Assembly: GCA_045634305.1 (NCBI GenBank)
Contig: JAZQZZ010000014.1
Location: forward strand, 1 to 63,346
DNA from: HGM04593 sp045634305
Lineage (GTDB): Bacteria > Bacteroidota > Bacteroidia > Bacteroidales > Bacteroidaceae
Reading direction: 5' to 3'
DNA length: 63,346 bases
The stretch's first letter is position 1. Each line of letters begins with the position of its first letter. The notes under the pieces are model-generated. The model was given only the letters and a program-made list of their open reading frames with translations, searched no databases and had not been told where the DNA came from. Positions 35,863-43,808 of the stretch are shown here, piece after piece. The position numbers and the translations under genes were made by a program.

Positions 35863-37605
35863 ATGGCAGAAATCAACGAAACTGAAAAGAGCGAGAAAAA
35901 GAGCATCAGTTTTATCGAACAGATAATTGTAAACGACCTAGAGAAAGGCAAGAACGGAAGCAAGGTACAGACACGTTTCCCGCCCGAACCCAACGGATAC
36001 CTGCACATTGGCCATGCCAAGGCAATATGCATGGACTTCGGCATGGCACAGAAATATGGTGGCATCTGCAACCTGCGTTTTGACGACACCAACCCTACAA
36101 AGGAAGATGTAGAGTACGTAGACGCGATTATGGAAGATATCAAATGGCTTGGTTTTGACTGGGCAAACGTATATTATGCATCTGACTACTTCGACCAACT
36201 TTGGGACTTCGCCATCAAGCTCATCAAAGAGGGTAAGGCATACATCGATGAGCAGACAGCCGAGCAGATTGCCGAGCAGAAGGGCACACCGACACAGCCG
36301 GGAACAAACAGCCCATACCGCGACCGCCCCATAGAGGAGAGCCTCGAACTGTTCCAGAAGATGAACACCGGCGAGATAGAGGAGGGAAAGATGGTGTTGC
36401 GCGCCAAAATTGACATGGCAAGCCCCAACATGCACTTCCGCGACCCGATCATCTACCGTGTGGTAAAAGCTGCACACCACCGTACCGGCGAAAAGTGGAA
36501 GGCATACCCCATGTATGACTTCGCACACGGCCAAAGCGACTACTTCGAAGGTGTGACACACTCTTTGTGTACATTGGAGTTCGTGCCTCACCGTCCGCTC
36601 TACGACCTGTTCGTCGATTGGGTAAAGGATGGCAAGGACCTCGATGACAACCGTCCACGCCAGTACGAGTTCAACAAGCTCAACCTCAACTACACCCTCA
36701 TGAGCAAGCGTAACCTGCTTATTCTGGTGAAGGAGGGATTGGTAAATGGTTGGGACGACCCACGCATGCCGACACTATGTGGTTTCCGCCGCCGCGGTTA
36801 CTCACCGGAATCAATCAGGAACTTTGTTGACAAAATCGGCTATACGACATACGATGCCCTCAACGATTTTGCATTGCTTGAGAGCGCTGTGCGCGAGGAT
36901 TTGAACAGCCGCGCCACACGTGTTTCGGCAGTAATCAACCCGGTAAAGCTCACAATAACCAACTACCCCGAGGAGCAGGTTGAGGAACTGACAGCAATCA
37001 ACAACCCCGAGCGCCCCGAGGACGGCACACATACCATCGAATTCTGCCGCGAGCTTTGGATTGAGCGCGACGACTTCATGGAGGATGCGCCAAAGAACTA
37101 TTTCCGTCTCACTCCGGGACGTGAAGTACGTCTGAAGAATGCATACATCGTTCTTTGCACAGGCTGCAACAAGGACGAGAACGGAAACGTAACAGAGGTT
37201 CTATGTGAATACATTCCGCAGACAAAGACCGGCGAGGCCGATGCAAACCGCAAGGTAAAGAGCACAATCCACTGGGTGAGCCGACGCCACTGCCTCAACG
37301 CAGAGGTACGTCTCTACGACCGTCTGTGGAGCGCAGAGAACCCACGCGACGAGATGGCAGCAATACGTGAAGCAAAGAACTGTGACGCCCTTACAGCAAT
37401 GAAGGAGATGATTAACCCCGACTCGCTCAAGGTACTCAAGGATTGCAAGGTAGAGAAATATCTTGCCGAGCGCAAGCCGCTTGATTACCTGCAATTCCAG
37501 CGTATCGGTTACTTTAACATTGACCCTGCGTCAACAGCCGAGAACCTCATCTTCAACCGCACTGTTTCACTCAAGGACACCTGGAACAAGCTCAAGGGTA
37601 AATAA
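35863..37605 (+). CDS. glnS: glutamine--tRNA ligase
   Basis: This 580-residue class I aminoacyl-tRNA synthetase charges tRNA-Gln directly. HIGH-type motif in RFPPEPNGYLHIGHAKAI (about 40-57), the GlnRS/GluRS motif NLRFDDTNPTKEDVEYV, the KMSKS equivalent LMSKRNLL near residue 283, and the C-terminal anticodon-binding beta-barrels (EFCRELWIERDDFMEDAPKN onward). GlnRS rather than GluRS is supported by the length and the C-terminal barrel. It starts a two-gene unit with the TPR protein 13 bp downstream. Confidence 0.97.
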   Translation: MAEINETEKSEKKSISFIEQIIVNDLEKGKNGSKVQTRFPPEPNGYLHIGHAKAICMDFGMAQKYGGICNLRFDDTNPTKEDVEYVDAIMEDIKWLGFDWANVYYASDYFDQLWDFAIKLIKEGKAYIDEQTAEQIAEQKGTPTQPGTNSPYRDRPIEESLELFQKMNTGEIEEGKMVLRAKIDMASPNMHFRDPIIYRVVKAAHHRTGEKWKAYPMYDFAHGQSDYFEGVTHSLCTLEFVPHRPLYDLFVDWVKDGKDLDDNRPRQYEFNKLNLNYTLMSKRNLLILVKEGLVNGWDDPRMPTLCGFRRRGYSPESIRNFVDKIGYTTYDALNDFALLESAVREDLNSRATRVSAVINPVKLTITNYPEEQVEELTAINNPERPEDGTHTIEFCRELWIERDDFMEDAPKNYFRLTPGREVRLKNAYIVLCTGCNKDENGNVTEVLCEYIPQTKTGEADANRKVKSTIHWVSRRHCLNAEVRLYDRLWSAENPRDEMAAIREAKNCDALTAMKEMINPDSLKVLKDCKVEKYLAERKPLDYLQFQRIGYFNIDPASTAENLIFNRTVSLKDTWNKLKGK

Positions 37606-37618
37606 AGAATTTTAAGCG

Positions 37619-39043
37619 ATGAATTACGACAAAGGATATTTCGAATCACCCGAATTCCGCGAACTGCTTGCCAAATATGAGAAATCCCTACAACTGGGCA
37701 TAGGCTCATATTTTGGCATAGACGAGTTCGTGGACCTGTTGTCGTACTATCTGTCGGTTGACAAGAGCGAGGATGCCGCTGCCGTGCTTGACACAGCAAG
37801 ACGCCTGCACCCCACTGCACCCGAGAACATAAAGATGGGTATAAAGCTGCTGCTTTACAACGGAGAGCCTGAAAAAGCACTCATGCTGTTCAATGAGCTG
37901 AAATTTGTGGATGAGATCGAGATGCTCACCATAAAAGCGGAAATCATGGTCGCACTCAGAAACTTCAAACAGGCACACGACATTGCTATTGAGATGTTGC
38001 AGAAATCCGTACCCGGACAGGAGAGCATATACGAAGGACTCGAGATTATGCTCGACTGCGGTTTTGCACTCGATGCCCTTGACATCTGCGAAACAGCCAT
38101 CAAGGCAGCGCCGCAGCAAATCAGCCTCTACGAAGTAAAAGCCGAGTGCCTCATAGAGTTGCAACGTATCAACGAAGCCGTAAAGATATACAACGAATTG
38201 CTCGACAACAACTCCTACTCAACATTCTATTGGGAACAGTTGGGACATATATATTATATGGTCAGGAAATACGGCAAGAGCCTCGAATGCTTCGAATACG
38301 AAAGTGCCATAAATGAAGATATTGAGTATGCCCACATGATGCAGGCCTATTGCTATTACTACCTGCGTGACTACAGAAAGGCAAAGGAACTCTTCGGAGC
38401 ACTTGCAAAGAAATACAGCAGCACTGTCACACCAATATTCTATATCGGTTTGTGTCACTATCACGAAGGAGCATTCGAAGATGCCGTCAATGCCTTTGAC
38501 ATAGCCATCAACAATGCCAGGGAAGGCACCATAGCGATGATGCTTTCAAGGATAAACAAAGCTATGTTGCTTGACATTATGGGCGAAAAGTCGGTAGCAG
38601 ACGACGCCATGTCAATGGCGCTGCTCATGCATCCCGACAACATGAAACAGCTTGTACTCACCGGAAGCCATCTGTACGAACTGCGTGACAAGGAGAACCT
38701 CACCTTTGACGAGATGAACATCATTGAAACCAAGGAATGGAGCACCGAGGAGACTCTGTACAGACTCGGAGTGCATCTGGCAAGCCACAATCACCCGGAA
38801 TTAGCAAAGAGAGTCCTCAACTATTGCCGCGACCTCAGCTATGACAAGGCAGACATCGATGCATATCTGGCCCACATACATTGGTTCATGAACAATGAAG
38901 AGCAAGCCCTACAGGCCATAGAAGGTGCACTGGACGGACGTTCAAACATACTCTTCGAGCTGTTCGACATATCATACGACGCAAACATCAGCCCTACGGA
39001 ATTCGTCAACGCTATCAGACAGAAAAAGAGCAATGCAAATTGA
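37619..39043 (+). CDS. cytoplasmic tetratricopeptide-repeat protein
   Basis: This 474-residue protein has no signal peptide and consists almost entirely of TPR-like helical pairs: DAAAVLDTARRLHPTAPENI, AEIMVALRNFKQAHDIAIEML, VKAECLIELQRINEAVKIYNEL, WEQLGHIYYMVRKYGKSLECF and FYIGLCHYHEGAFEDAVNAFDIAI. It is a scaffold or adaptor with an unknown partner. It is co-transcribed with glnS, and relatives follow glnS in other Bacteroidales (from memory). Its stop codon lies in the loop of the terminator. Confidence 0.87.
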   Translation: MNYDKGYFESPEFRELLAKYEKSLQLGIGSYFGIDEFVDLLSYYLSVDKSEDAAAVLDTARRLHPTAPENIKMGIKLLLYNGEPEKALMLFNELKFVDEIEMLTIKAEIMVALRNFKQAHDIAIEMLQKSVPGQESIYEGLEIMLDCGFALDALDICETAIKAAPQQISLYEVKAECLIELQRINEAVKIYNELLDNNSYSTFYWEQLGHIYYMVRKYGKSLECFEYESAINEDIEYAHMMQAYCYYYLRDYRKAKELFGALAKKYSSTVTPIFYIGLCHYHEGAFEDAVNAFDIAINNAREGTIAMMLSRINKAMLLDIMGEKSVADDAMSMALLMHPDNMKQLVLTGSHLYELRDKENLTFDEMNIIETKEWSTEETLYRLGVHLASHNHPELAKRVLNYCRDLSYDKADIDAYLAHIHWFMNNEEQALQAIEGALDGRSNILFELFDISYDANISPTEFVNAIRQKKSNAN

Positions 39044-39058
39044 CAGCATTGCTCTTTT
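39024..39058. terminator. 13-bp-stem terminator containing the TPR gene's stop codon
   Basis: Arms AAAAGAGCAATGC (39024-39036) and GCATTGCTCTTTT (39046-39058). The left arm encodes the last residues (KKSNAN). It serves both convergent genes. Confidence 0.9.
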
Positions 39059-39084
39059 CATTCGTATACATGCACCTCAACGGA

Positions 39085-40149
39085 CTATTTCTCTTCCGAG
39101 AACTCCTTTATCCTATTTTCCTCTGACATTTTGCACACAAGCAGATTTCCTTCATTCTCGGCAATGATACAATCATTGACGCCGACAACAACCACATTTT
39201 TCAACCCCCTGGTGTTCACTACACAATTGTGCGAATCGGCAAACCTGACATCGCCACCCAAAGCGGCATTACCATTGACATCCTTCGGCACATTGCAGTA
39301 CAAAGACATCCATGTTCCCAGGTCGCTCCACCCGAAGTTGGCCGGGAATACAAAAATCTCGTCGGCGCGTTCCATTATTGCATAGTCCACCGAAATGCTA
39401 CGGCAGTCGGGGAACCGGGCATTGACCTGTTCCTGTTCCTCGGGCGTATAATAATATGGCAATAGCGATTCAAAGACCGATGCTATCGGCGACTGATAAA
39501 TCCTAAACGCGTTGACAATTGTAGAGACATTCCAGATGAATATTCCCGAGTTCCAATAGAAATTATTTTTGGCAATATATGCCTGTGCAACATCCAAAGA
39601 CGGTTTTTCCTTGAAAGAATCCACACGAAAGACCTCCTTGTTGGCCAACGATGCCGCACCCAATACAGCCTCGATATATCCGAAACCGGTCTCGGGACGA
39701 GTCGGTTTTATACCCAATGTGAGTATAGCATCCGAATCGGCAACGAAATTGAGTGAAGAGGTTATCACACGTCTGAATTCCTGCACATCGGCTACAAAAT
39801 GGTCGCTGGGAGAAACAACCATATTCGCATTGGGGAAACGTTTCTTTATTTTCCATGCCGCATATGCGATACACGGTGCCGTATTACGGCGACAAGGCTC
39901 TTTGAGTATATTCTCCTCCAATATCATAGGCAACTGTTGTTTTACCATCGGAGCATATTTCTCCGATGTAAGCACCCAGATGTTCTCCATTGGACAAATC
40001 CCCACGAAACGATCAACTGTGAGCTGCAGCAACGACTTGCCACAACCCAACACATCAATGAACTGTTTGGGGCAGTCAGCTGTACTCATTGGCCAAAAAC
40101 GGCTCCCGACACCTCCGGCCATAATTACTATGTGGTTGTTATTTGTCAT
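39085..40149 (-). CDS. mannose-1-phosphate guanylyltransferase
   Basis: This 354-residue nucleotidyltransferase makes GDP-mannose from mannose-1-phosphate and GTP. The N-terminal signature VIMAGGVGSRFWPMSTADCPKQF is complete. Further motifs are NMVVSPSDHFV, ETGFGYIEAV and DSFKEKPSLDVAQAYI, and near residue 255 YAIMERADEIFVFPANFGWSDLGTW. It lacks the ManA-like isomerase domain of the long AlgA/ManC fusion, so it is a monofunctional pyrophosphorylase. GDP-mannose feeds GDP-fucose and mannosylated surface glycans. A WecA-type transferase gene begins 255 bp away, divergently. Confidence 0.94.
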   Translation of the reverse strand: MTNNNHIVIMAGGVGSRFWPMSTADCPKQFIDVLGCGKSLLQLTVDRFVGICPMENIWVLTSEKYAPMVKQQLPMILEENILKEPCRRNTAPCIAYAAWKIKKRFPNANMVVSPSDHFVADVQEFRRVITSSLNFVADSDAILTLGIKPTRPETGFGYIEAVLGAASLANKEVFRVDSFKEKPSLDVAQAYIAKNNFYWNSGIFIWNVSTIVNAFRIYQSPIASVFESLLPYYYTPEEQEQVNARFPDCRSISVDYAIMERADEIFVFPANFGWSDLGTWMSLYCNVPKDVNGNAALGGDVRFADSHNCVVNTRGLKNVVVVGVNDCIIAENEGNLLVCKMSEENRIKEFSEEK

Positions 40150-40359
40150 AACCTTCTGCTAATAATATTCAACAATAACCTATATTGTTTTGTTATACAA
40201 CACGGTAAAACAATTGCAAATTTAATTAAAAAACATTGAACCGCACAACTATAGAAGCATTTTATTGAAATTGCGCTGTCATATCATTCTGCCATATCCA
40301 TTTTTGGAAAACTTTATAAATTTCATGCACAAAAGCACGATGGTTAAAAACAAAATAGC

Positions 40360-40367
40360 TATATTTG
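40360..40367 (+). promoter_or_regulatory. -7 box TATATTTG for the WecA-like gene
   Basis: Matches TAnnTTTG 37 bp before the start. I see no other feature in the 255-bp divergent gap (40150-40404). Confidence 0.55.
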
Positions 40368-40404
40368 CAGAAACATGTGACAGTTAAATATAAAATTGTA
40401 ATTC

Positions 40405-41571
40405 ATGTCTAACATCCAACACATATTGCTTCCGATACTGCTCTCATTCATAGGAACATTATGGATGCACCCCAAAATTCTCAAGATCGCGATTCTTAAG
40501 AACCTTGTGGACAATCCCGACGCCAGAAAGCTGCAACGCAATCCGGTTCCGGTAATGGGTGGAATTGCCGTATTCTTCGGTATAGCCATAGGTCTATGCA
40601 GTTCACAGGCAATGTTCAGCAGCGCACATACTTTCATGTTGATTTCGGCCATGCTGGTGATGCTGTACATAGGTACCATTGATGACATCATCAATTTGTC
40701 ACCAACAATACGCTTTGCCATTGAAATCATTGTCATTGCATGGCTCATGTACGCGAGCAACTCATCAATAAACTGTTTCTGGGGTTTGTGGGGTGTATCG
40801 ACCATTCCACAATGGGCAGCCTATGCGCTCACCATATTCGCCTCGGTAGGTATTATCAATGCTATCAATCTCATTGATGGCGTGAACGGCTTGTCTTCGG
40901 GTTTCTGCTTCATGTCATCGGTTCTTTTTGCAATATTCTTCCACACGACCGGAAACCAGGTAATGACCACGCTAGCCCTTTCGGCAGCGGGAGCCATTAT
41001 ACCATTCTTCCTGCACAATGTATTCGGCCAAAGCACAAAGATGTTCATTGGTGATGGCGGAACATTGGTAATCGGCACCATGATGGCAATGTTCGTAATG
41101 AACATTCTTGGTGCGAATTCCGGTTGCAGCATGCTTGCAGCCAAGGGTATGGGACTTATCCCATTCACACTTGCAGTGTTGTCGATTCCGGTCTTTGACA
41201 CCCTTCGTGTAATGTCAACCCGCATTCTCAACAAGAAATCGCCATTCCACCCCGACAAGACACACCTGCACCACATGTTCATCGATTTGGGATTCTCGCA
41301 TATAGGAACAACCATTTCCATCCTGACGTTGAATTTCCTTATTGTGGCAGCATGGTTCGTTTCCTACAGAATGGGGGCATCAATCGAGACACAGCTTTAC
41401 ATTGTTATCGCCTCCAGTCTGTTGACAACATTTGTATTCTATTGGTTTGCCAAACGCCAAATAGAACATAAAACAAGAGCTTTGAAAATTTTCAACAGCA
41501 TAGCAAAAATGCTGCACATTGAAAAGAAAGGAATATGGAACACCATACAACGGATAATTGACAAATTATAA
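40405..41571 (+). CDS. undecaprenyl-phosphate GlcNAc/HexNAc-1-phosphate transferase (MraY/WecA family)
   Basis: This 388-residue protein has about ten transmembrane helices. It carries the polyprenyl-phosphate HexNAc-1-P transferase signatures: LVDNPDARKLQRNPVPVMGG, LYIGTIDDIINLSPTIRF with catalytic aspartates, INAINLIDGVNGLSSG, FIGDGGTLVIGTM and the histidine motif HPDKTHLHHMF. It loads the first sugar onto the lipid carrier for O-antigen or capsule synthesis at the cytosolic face of the inner membrane. The HPDKTHLHH motif points to WecA/TagO-like rather than MraY proper. It is a single gene with a 14-bp-stem terminator. Confidence 0.94.
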   Translation: MSNIQHILLPILLSFIGTLWMHPKILKIAILKNLVDNPDARKLQRNPVPVMGGIAVFFGIAIGLCSSQAMFSSAHTFMLISAMLVMLYIGTIDDIINLSPTIRFAIEIIVIAWLMYASNSSINCFWGLWGVSTIPQWAAYALTIFASVGIINAINLIDGVNGLSSGFCFMSSVLFAIFFHTTGNQVMTTLALSAAGAIIPFFLHNVFGQSTKMFIGDGGTLVIGTMMAMFVMNILGANSGCSMLAAKGMGLIPFTLAVLSIPVFDTLRVMSTRILNKKSPFHPDKTHLHHMFIDLGFSHIGTTISILTLNFLIVAAWFVSYRMGASIETQLYIVIASSLLTTFVFYWFAKRQIEHKTRALKIFNSIAKMLHIEKKGIWNTIQRIIDKL

Positions 41572-41580
41572 AGACTACAT

Positions 41581-41618
41581 AAACAACAAGCGGCCCTTTA
41601 AAGAGCCGCTTGTTGTTT
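41581..41618. terminator. bidirectional terminator, 14-bp perfect stem
   Basis: Arms 41581-41594 and 41605-41618, loop CCTTTAAAGA, with A-run and T-run flanks. It lies between convergent genes. Confidence 0.92.
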
Positions 41619-41636
41619 ATGCTATCATGTCATCAA

Positions 41637-42881
41637 TCAATCCGCTCTGTAGTCCACACTGTGCACACCAAGCAAACGGTCATATCTATCGGCAAATCCA
41701 CGATAATACATATATATCAGATACTCATTCCCTGTATTGTAGAAGTTGCCTTCGGCAGGCACATTTACAGCCTTGTCCGAACCTGCAGGAAGCCAGACAT
41801 AGCAGTAATTGTAAAGCCCCATCTTAAGTGGCAGGAACGTATAGTAGTAACCGTCCTCCGTATCGTAGTTGAGCCTGTTCATGGCAGTGAAACCATTCCC
41901 GCAGAAATCACCGAGCAGATAGAAGTCGCCATCGGCACGATAAGGTACTTCAAGAGCAAAATGCACATTGACATAATCGGCCTCAATCGCAGTTCCGAAC
42001 CCTTCGAGAGTATTCACGAAGAAGCGTCCATTTTCATCACGATAATTCGAGCGCGAAAGACGCGGCTTATCCATATACAACACTGCATTATAAAGGCTGC
42101 CGTCATATACGACATCCTCAACCCCTTCGCCCGGAGCATTCGGGTCAGTGATTTCAAAGCGGCGATACTCGTTGCCGGCATCGAAAATAAGTTTTCCGTT
42201 ATGCACGTATTCTACCTTGTCACCGGTGATATATGTGGGAACAATACCGCTGACAGCATTGTCTCTACGACCATTCTGGTACACAACCGCTTTAAGTTCA
42301 CTTGCCGGCGAAGCCACAAAGGATGGATAATGCACGGCAAAAGAGAGCTGTTGTTCCCCTTCGTTAAAAGAAGTATCCGTATCTCCACTGACCCATGCCT
42401 CGAACGACACCAACGGCTCGACTACTGAAAATTCAAACGATGCCACAGGAGTTTCTGATTCCGCCTCGTCGTCATACACCTCGACACGATAATTGCCTGA
42501 TGCCTTCAACGTAACATCTTCATTCGGCAAGGAGAATCGATAATGTGTATACAATTGGTTTGTATTGATGGAGTTCTCCCAATCCTCTATGAGTACATCT
42601 TTGAATCCTTCAAGATAATCGATTTCCATAAGATCGGACTGTGACCAATCGGCATTGCAATGCACAATTCGATAGATATAACGATGATAAACATGTGACA
42701 TCTCATCAAACGAGAAGTCAAGCACATCATCACCTCCCAACTGCATTACAGGCACCTTGCCCCATTCACCATTCAGCAAAATTCGGGTTGTGCGCACCGC
42801 CGGCACAAAAGAGCGCGAGAACTGCGCATTGGCAGCGAGCGTCACAAAAAGGGAAAGTATGGTGATTATACGTTTGAACAT
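41637..42881 (-). CDS. type IX secretion system plug protein (DUF5103 family)
   Basis: This 414-residue protein has a signal peptide (IITILSLFVTLAANA before Gln). The layout matches the family once named DUF5103 and now the T9SS plug domain: VRTTRILLNGEWGKVPVMQLGGDDVLDFSFDE, YIYRIVHCNADWSQSDLMEIDYLEGF and YTHYRFSLPNEDVTLKASGN in the first half, then FLLGDFCGNGFTAMNRLNYD-type strands and GNEYLIYMYYRGFADRYDRL at the end. In Flavobacterium the protein closes the periplasmic side of the SprA translocon. A T9SS sorting tail elsewhere in the window (60485-60943) fits. It is a single gene; a -7-like TATCTTCG lies at 42901-42908 on the minus strand. Confidence 0.88.
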   Translation of the reverse strand: MFKRIITILSLFVTLAANAQFSRSFVPAVRTTRILLNGEWGKVPVMQLGGDDVLDFSFDEMSHVYHRYIYRIVHCNADWSQSDLMEIDYLEGFKDVLIEDWENSINTNQLYTHYRFSLPNEDVTLKASGNYRVEVYDDEAESETPVASFEFSVVEPLVSFEAWVSGDTDTSFNEGEQQLSFAVHYPSFVASPASELKAVVYQNGRRDNAVSGIVPTYITGDKVEYVHNGKLIFDAGNEYRRFEITDPNAPGEGVEDVVYDGSLYNAVLYMDKPRLSRSNYRDENGRFFVNTLEGFGTAIEADYVNVHFALEVPYRADGDFYLLGDFCGNGFTAMNRLNYDTEDGYYYTFLPLKMGLYNYCYVWLPAGSDKAVNVPAEGNFYNTGNEYLIYMYYRGFADRYDRLLGVHSVDYRAD

Positions 42882-42900
42882 CTATTGCTATTTTATCAGG

Positions 42901-42908
42901 CGAAGATA
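42901..42908 (-). promoter_or_regulatory. -7-like box TATCTTCG upstream of the T9SS plug gene
   Basis: Reverse complement of CGAAGATA, 19 bp before the start, in the same GGCGAAGATAAT context as the trmO and fhs promoters. Confidence 0.45.
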
Positions 42909-42963
42909 ATCAATTAAAAAGAATATTTTCGTATATTCACACAATTTATGACAATACAGTACC

Positions 42964-43806
42964 ATGAAAAATATATTTGCAACTATAATATTGGCACTTC
43001 TACCCATTGCGGCAATGCCACAAGAGGTTATATATACAAGCGCCGACAGCATAAGGATTGAAAACATCCTGCTACGTTCAAACGCAGAAAGCGATGCAGG
43101 AGAACGCATCATTGCTATCGCAAACGAATTCATTGGAGAGAAATATGTAGGCGGCACCTTGGAACAGGGCCTTGAAGAGCCGCTATTCATCAGTTGCACA
43201 CAGCTCGACTGCACCACATTTGTGGAACTTGTACTTGCCATTGCCAAAACAGCCGATGAAGGCAGCCGCAAGTTCACCGATGTATGTTACAACCTGGAGA
43301 CCATACGCTACCGAAACGGCAGAAACAGAGGCTACACAAGCCGTCTGCACTATATCAGTTGGTGGATAACAGACAGTGCAAAAACAGGAATAATAGAAGA
43401 CGTCACACCATATATCAGCAATAGGGAGCAACTGCTGGAGCTCAAATTCATGAGCACACACCCCGACAGCTACCCCATGCTCACCGAAAATCCCGAATTT
43501 GTAAAGGAGATTGAACTGCAGGAAATGCCCTACCGTGGCATTGAAGTAAGCTACATCCCTAAAGAAGAACTTGAATACAAAGGAGATGAGAATATCAAAG
43601 CCGGGGACATCATTGCTATTACAACATCTATCCCCGGACTTGATGTAACCCACATGGGGTTTGCCTATTACTACGACGAGACACTATGCCTGCTACATGC
43701 ATCAAGCAGCAAAGGAGAAGTCATCAAGGAGACGCTCCCGCTGCGCGAATACCTTGCAAGGAACAAGCGTCATACAGGCATAAGAGTATTCAGGCTCCGT
43801 TTTTAA
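42964..43806 (+). CDS. DUF1460 family exported protein (amidase-like NlpC/P60-type)
   Basis: This 280-residue protein has a signal peptide (ATIILALLPIAAMP before Gln). It carries the DUF1460 signatures: IAIANEFIGEKYVGGTLE, the Cys-centred CTQLDCTTFVELVLAIA, RLHYISWWITDSAKTGIIED and ITTSIPGLDVTHMGFAYYYD, with a plausible Cys-His pair. The family (PF07313) has a papain-like fold related to N-acetylmuramoyl-L-alanine amidases, so a cell-wall hydrolase in the periplasm is likely. A TATTTTCG box lies at 42924-42931. Its 3' end comes within 3 bp of the convergent gene. Confidence 0.9.
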   Translation: MKNIFATIILALLPIAAMPQEVIYTSADSIRIENILLRSNAESDAGERIIAIANEFIGEKYVGGTLEQGLEEPLFISCTQLDCTTFVELVLAIAKTADEGSRKFTDVCYNLETIRYRNGRNRGYTSRLHYISWWITDSAKTGIIEDVTPYISNREQLLELKFMSTHPDSYPMLTENPEFVKEIELQEMPYRGIEVSYIPKEELEYKGDENIKAGDIIAITTSIPGLDVTHMGFAYYYDETLCLLHASSSKGEVIKETLPLREYLARNKRHTGIRVFRLRF

Positions 43807-43808
43807 TC

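Noticed and set aside
41610..42428. A 272-codon open frame opposite the T9SS plug gene
   Set aside because: It is antisense to a clear family member and its translation has no domain, signal peptide or promoter.
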